NCBI RefSeq assembly: GCF_003116015.1
Contig: NZ_LGQZ01000044.1
Span: 25,704-89,703 of the forward strand
Direction of reading: 5' to 3'
Length of the DNA stretch: 64,000 bases
Origin: Azospirillum sp. TSO22-1
Lineage (GTDB): Bacteria > Pseudomonadota > Alphaproteobacteria > Azospirillales > Azospirillaceae
Shown: piece after piece, positions 61,164 through 64,000 of the stretch
Layout of the letters: each line of letters begins with the position of its first letter
How positions within the stretch are numbered: the stretch's first letter is position 1
The notes under the pieces: model-generated
What the model saw: the letters and a program-made list of their open reading frames with translations, nothing else
Database searches by the model: none
What the model was told of the DNA's origin: nothing
Position numbers and translations under genes: made by a program

Positions 61164-62372
61164 ATGATGGGACGCATTCTTCTGGCCGGCGTGGCCGCCG
61201 CGGCGCTGATGGCGGGCACCGCGCAGGCCCAGGGCATCTCCGGCGACAAGGTCAAGATCGGCGTGCTGAACGACCGCTCCGGCCTGTACGCCGACCTGGG
61301 CGGCGAGGGCTCGGCCGTCGCCGCGCGCATGGCGGCGGAGGAGTTCGGCAACAAGGTCGCCGGCAAGCCGGTCGAGATCATCACCGCCGACCACCAGAAC
61401 AAGGCCGACATCGGCTCCAGCATCACCCGCCAGTGGCTCGACACCGACGGCGTCGACGTCATCGTCGATGTGCCGAACTCCGGCGTGGCGCTGGCGGTGC
61501 AGGAAATCACCAAGGAAAAGAAAAAGATCTTCCTGATGCTCGGTCCGGCGACCTCGCGCCTGACCGGCGATGCCTGCTCGCCGACCGGATTCCACTGGGC
61601 CTACGACACCCGCGCGCTGGCCGTCGGCACCGGCCGCGCCATGGTGAAGGAGGGCGGCGACACCTGGTTCTTCCTCACCGCCGACTACGCCTTCGGCCAC
61701 CAGCTCGAGGCCGACACCATGGCCGAGGTCAAGACGGCCGGCGGCACCGTGAAGGGCGTGGTGCGCCATCCGCTGAACAGCTCCGACTTCTCGTCCTTCC
61801 TGCTGCAGGCGCAGGGCTCCGGCGCCAAGATCGTCGGCCTCGCCAACGCCGGCGGCGACACCATCAACTCGATCAAGCAGGCGGCCGAGTTCGGCATCAC
61901 CCAGGGCGGCCAGAAGCTCGCCGGGCTGCTGCTGTTCCTCTCCGACGTGCACGCGCTGGGCCTCAACGTCGCGCAGGACCTGGTGCTGACCACCGGCTTC
62001 TACTGGGACATGGACGACGAGAAGCGCGCCTGGTCGAAGAAGTACATGGAGAAGACCGGCAAGATGCCGACCATGGTGCAGGCCGGCACCTACTCCGCCG
62101 TGCGGCATTACCTGAAGGCCATCGAGGCGGCCGGCACCGACGAGGGCTTGGCCGTCTCCAAGAAGATGAAGGAAACGCCGGTCAACGACATGTTCGCCAA
62201 GAACGGCAAGATCCTCGCCAACGGCCGCATGGTGCACGACATGTACCTGGCCCGGGTGAAGAAGCCGGGCGAGTCGAAGGGGCCGTGGGACTACTATCAG
62301 ATCCTGCGCACCATCCCCGGCGACGAGGCCTTCTTCACGGTGGAACAGAGCGGCTGCAAAGTGACGGGCTAA
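61164..62372 (+). CDS. livK: ABC transporter substrate-binding protein, LivK-like
   Basis: 402 residues. Signal peptide MMGRILLAGVAAAALMAGTAQA, then a type 1 periplasmic-binding fold (KIGVLNDRSGLYADLGGEG, with the usual VDVIVDVPNSGVALAV and TADYAFGHQLEAD blocks). It captures the substrate in the periplasm. The LIVBP-like family also covers aromatic and amide ligands, so amino acid specificity is inferred from context. GGGAGG site before the ATG. Between livF and livH. Confidence 0.85.
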   Translation: MMGRILLAGVAAAALMAGTAQAQGISGDKVKIGVLNDRSGLYADLGGEGSAVAARMAAEEFGNKVAGKPVEIITADHQNKADIGSSITRQWLDTDGVDVIVDVPNSGVALAVQEITKEKKKIFLMLGPATSRLTGDACSPTGFHWAYDTRALAVGTGRAMVKEGGDTWFFLTADYAFGHQLEADTMAEVKTAGGTVKGVVRHPLNSSDFSSFLLQAQGSGAKIVGLANAGGDTINSIKQAAEFGITQGGQKLAGLLLFLSDVHALGLNVAQDLVLTTGFYWDMDDEKRAWSKKYMEKTGKMPTMVQAGTYSAVRHYLKAIEAAGTDEGLAVSKKMKETPVNDMFAKNGKILANGRMVHDMYLARVKKPGESKGPWDYYQILRTIPGDEAFFTVEQSGCKVTG

Positions 62373-62380
62373 GGTAAACC

Positions 62381-62409
62381 GCCCCCTCTCCCGTTGCGGG
62401 AGAGGGGGC
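62381..62409 (+). terminator. Stem-loop between livK and livH
   Basis: GCCCCCTCTCCCG and CGGGAGAGGGGGC are perfect complements with a three-base loop (TTG), nine bases after the livK stop. Without a T tract it is probably an mRNA-stabilising or partial termination structure that raises livK level over the downstream permeases. Confidence 0.6.
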
Positions 62410-62445
62410 CAAACAAGAACAAGAAGAAGCAGGGAAAGGGACGCG

Positions 62446-63333
62446 ATGGGGACGGTGTTCGGCATTCCACCGCAGGCGCTGTTCGGACAGTTGCTGCTGG
62501 GGCTCATCAACGGCTCGTTCTACGCGCTGCTCAGCCTCGGGCTGGCGGTGATCTTCGGCATGCTGAACGTCATCAATTTCGCGCACGGCGCGCTCTACAT
62601 GCTGGGCGCGTTCGTCGCGTGGTGGCTGCTGACGACGGTCGGGCTCGGCTACTGGCCGGCTCTGCTGGTGGCGCCGCTGATCGTCGGGGCTTTCGGAATC
62701 CTGCTGGAGAAGACGCTGCTCAGCCGGCTCTACAAGCTCGATCACCTCTACGGCCTGCTGCTGACCTTCGGCCTGGCGCTGATCATCGAGGGCATGTTCC
62801 GGCACTGGTATGGGTCGAGTGGCATGCCCTATCCGATTCCCGACGCGCTGAAGGGCGGGCAGAACCTCGGCTTCATGTTCCTGCCCAACTACCGCGCCTG
62901 GGTGGTGGTGGCATCGCTGGTGGTCTGTCTCGCCACGTGGTTCCTGATCGAGCGCACGCGGCTGGGCGCCTACCTGCGCGCGGCGACGGAGAACCCGGTG
63001 CTGGTGCAGGCCTTCGGCATCAACGTGCCTGTCATGATCACGCTGACCTACGGCTTCGGCGTGGCGCTGGCGGGGCTGGCCGGCGTGCTGGCGGCGCCCA
63101 TCTATCAGGTCAACCCGCTGATGGGCTCCAACCTGATCATCGTGGTGTTCGCGGTCGTGGTGATCGGCGGCATGGGCTCGATCATGGGCGCCATCGTCAC
63201 CGGATTCGGCCTCGGCCTGTTGGAAGGCATGACCAAGGTCTTCTACCCCGAAGCCTCCAACATCGTCATCTTCGTGGTGATGGCGATCGTACTCCTGCTG
63301 AAGCCCGCCGGCCTGTTCGGGCGCGAGAGGTAA
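62446..63333 (+). CDS. livH: Branched-chain amino acid-type ABC transporter permease LivH
   Basis: 295 residues with about eight membrane helices. The LivH signature GLINGSFYALLSLGLAVIFGMLNVINFAHG is complete, and the cytoplasmic EAA-like loop reads LRAATENPVLVQAFGINV. Inner-membrane permease that pairs with LivM. A GGGAAAGGGAC site precedes the ATG. Confidence 0.94.
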   Translation: MGTVFGIPPQALFGQLLLGLINGSFYALLSLGLAVIFGMLNVINFAHGALYMLGAFVAWWLLTTVGLGYWPALLVAPLIVGAFGILLEKTLLSRLYKLDHLYGLLLTFGLALIIEGMFRHWYGSSGMPYPIPDALKGGQNLGFMFLPNYRAWVVVASLVVCLATWFLIERTRLGAYLRAATENPVLVQAFGINVPVMITLTYGFGVALAGLAGVLAAPIYQVNPLMGSNLIIVVFAVVVIGGMGSIMGAIVTGFGLGLLEGMTKVFYPEASNIVIFVVMAIVLLLKPAGLFGRER

Positions 63334-63336
63334 GAC

Positions 63337-64000
63337 ATGGCGACCGACACCCACACCGCCGCTCGCACTGGCGTCCGTTCCGGGATTCGCACCGACGCCT
63401 CGCCGACGCCGTTGATCGCCGCCGCGGTGGTGCTGGCGGTGCTGGTGGCGGCACCGTTCGTGCTGTACCCGGTGTTCCTGATGAAGGTGCTGTGCTTCGC
63501 GCTGTTCGCCTGCGCCTTCAACCTGCTGATCGGCTTCGCCGGCCTGCTGAGCTTCGGCCACGCGGCGTTCTTCGGCGGCGCCGCCTACGTCACCGCGCAC
63601 GCCGCCAAGGTCTGGGGCTTCCCGCCCGAGCTGGCGATCCTGCTCGGCACCGCCTTCGCCGCGGTGCTGGGGCTGCTGTTCGGCTGGGTGGCGATCCGCC
63701 GCCAGGGCATCTACTTTGCCATGATCACGCTGGCGCTCAGCCAGATGGTGTTCTTCATGGCGCTGCAGTTGAAGTTCACCGGCGGCGAGGACGGCATCCA
63801 GGCGGTGCCGCGCGGCCACCTGCTCGGGTTCATCGACCTCAACCAGCCCTTGAGCATGTACTTCTTCGTGCTGGCGGTGTTCGTCTTCGGCTTCGCGCTG
63901 ATCTGGCGCACCGTGCACTCGCCGTTCGGGCAGGTGCTGAAGGCGATCCGCGAGAACGAGCCGCGCGCCATCTCGCTGGGCTACCGCACCGACCAGTACA
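63337..64000 (+). CDS. livM: Branched-chain amino acid-type ABC transporter permease LivM, 3'-truncated by the window
   Basis: The first 221 residues of a protein normally about 330-430 residues long; the frame is open to the window end. GRLLGFAGLLSFGHAAFFG is represented here as LIGFAGLLSFGHAAFFGG, and the loop LKAIRENEPRAISLGY is the LivM EAA region. About six membrane helices are visible. The ATG lies three bases after the livH stop. Confidence 0.93.
   Translation, partial: MATDTHTAARTGVRSGIRTDASPTPLIAAAVVLAVLVAAPFVLYPVFLMKVLCFALFACAFNLLIGFAGLLSFGHAAFFGGAAYVTAHAAKVWGFPPELAILLGTAFAAVLGLLFGWVAIRRQGIYFAMITLALSQMVFFMALQLKFTGGEDGIQAVPRGHLLGFIDLNQPLSMYFFVLAVFVFGFALIWRTVHSPFGQVLKAIRENEPRAISLGYRTDQY

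Overview
The window is a chromosomal segment from a high-G+C alphaproteobacterium, most likely Azospirillum or a close Rhodospirillales relative. The main reasons are gene order and protein style: nagZ-scpA-scpB-tatABC, yfgM-bamB-der, radA-cvpA-purF, rpsF-rpsR-DUF2232-rplI, dnaB-alr, fabD-fabG-acpP-fabF-mltG and slt/dapA-smpB, plus a magnesium-type HemB and a direct-repeat LexA box of the alphaproteobacterial kind. No rRNA, tRNA, IS element, prophage or CRISPR array is visible. The genus assignment is inference.

Layout. 1-4.5 kb: end of nagZ, a site-2-protease-like gene, scpA, scpB and the Tat translocase. 4.5-10 kb: a large hybrid histidine kinase and the potassium importer Kup, both on the minus strand. 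10.2-17.2 kb is the accessory-looking part: two inverted LexA-type boxes in front of a 32-residue membrane peptide, an orphan AAA+ ATPase, a 57-residue membrane protein, three NarL/LuxR-type regulators (one with a degenerate receiver) separated by long A+T-richer non-coding stretches, and a secreted protein of unknown family. 17.3-20.8 kb: YfgM-like protein, BamB and Der. 21.2-24.7 kb: a four-gene cassette of two tandem Tad-domain beta-helix-like proteins and two TadE-like pseudopilins, without the rest of a tad locus. 24.7-39.1 kb: minus-strand housekeeping genes (radA-cvpA-purF-SDR; dnaB-alr-mlaE-mlaF; cfa; rpsF-rpsR-DUF2232-rplI), interrupted by plus-strand map and two tandem Nudix genes.

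39.3-46.9 kb: a glycosyltransferase/GtrA fusion with a GT39-like membrane glycosyltransferase, then the fatty-acid synthesis cluster and mltG. 46.9-54.4 kb: small proteins, a soluble lytic transglycosylase, dapA, smpB, an RsmC-like methyltransferase, a small lipoprotein, hemB and a phosphodiesterase. 54.4-64 kb: a lipid-kinase-like gene, three enzymes of valine catabolism (isobutyryl-CoA dehydrogenase-like, 3-hydroxyisobutyryl-CoA hydrolase, 3-hydroxyisobutyrate dehydrogenase), a MarR-type regulator and a branched-chain amino acid-type ABC importer (livG, livF, livK, livH, and livM cut by the window end).

How it fits together: most of the window is envelope and core-metabolism housekeeping. 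The most novel-looking element is the putative SOS-controlled micropeptide at 10.18-10.37 kb, whose arrangement resembles the damage-induced membrane peptides SidA and TisB. Next are the orphan Tad cassette, the regulator cluster with its pseudo-receiver member, and a dispersed hairpin repeat family showing compensatory base changes.
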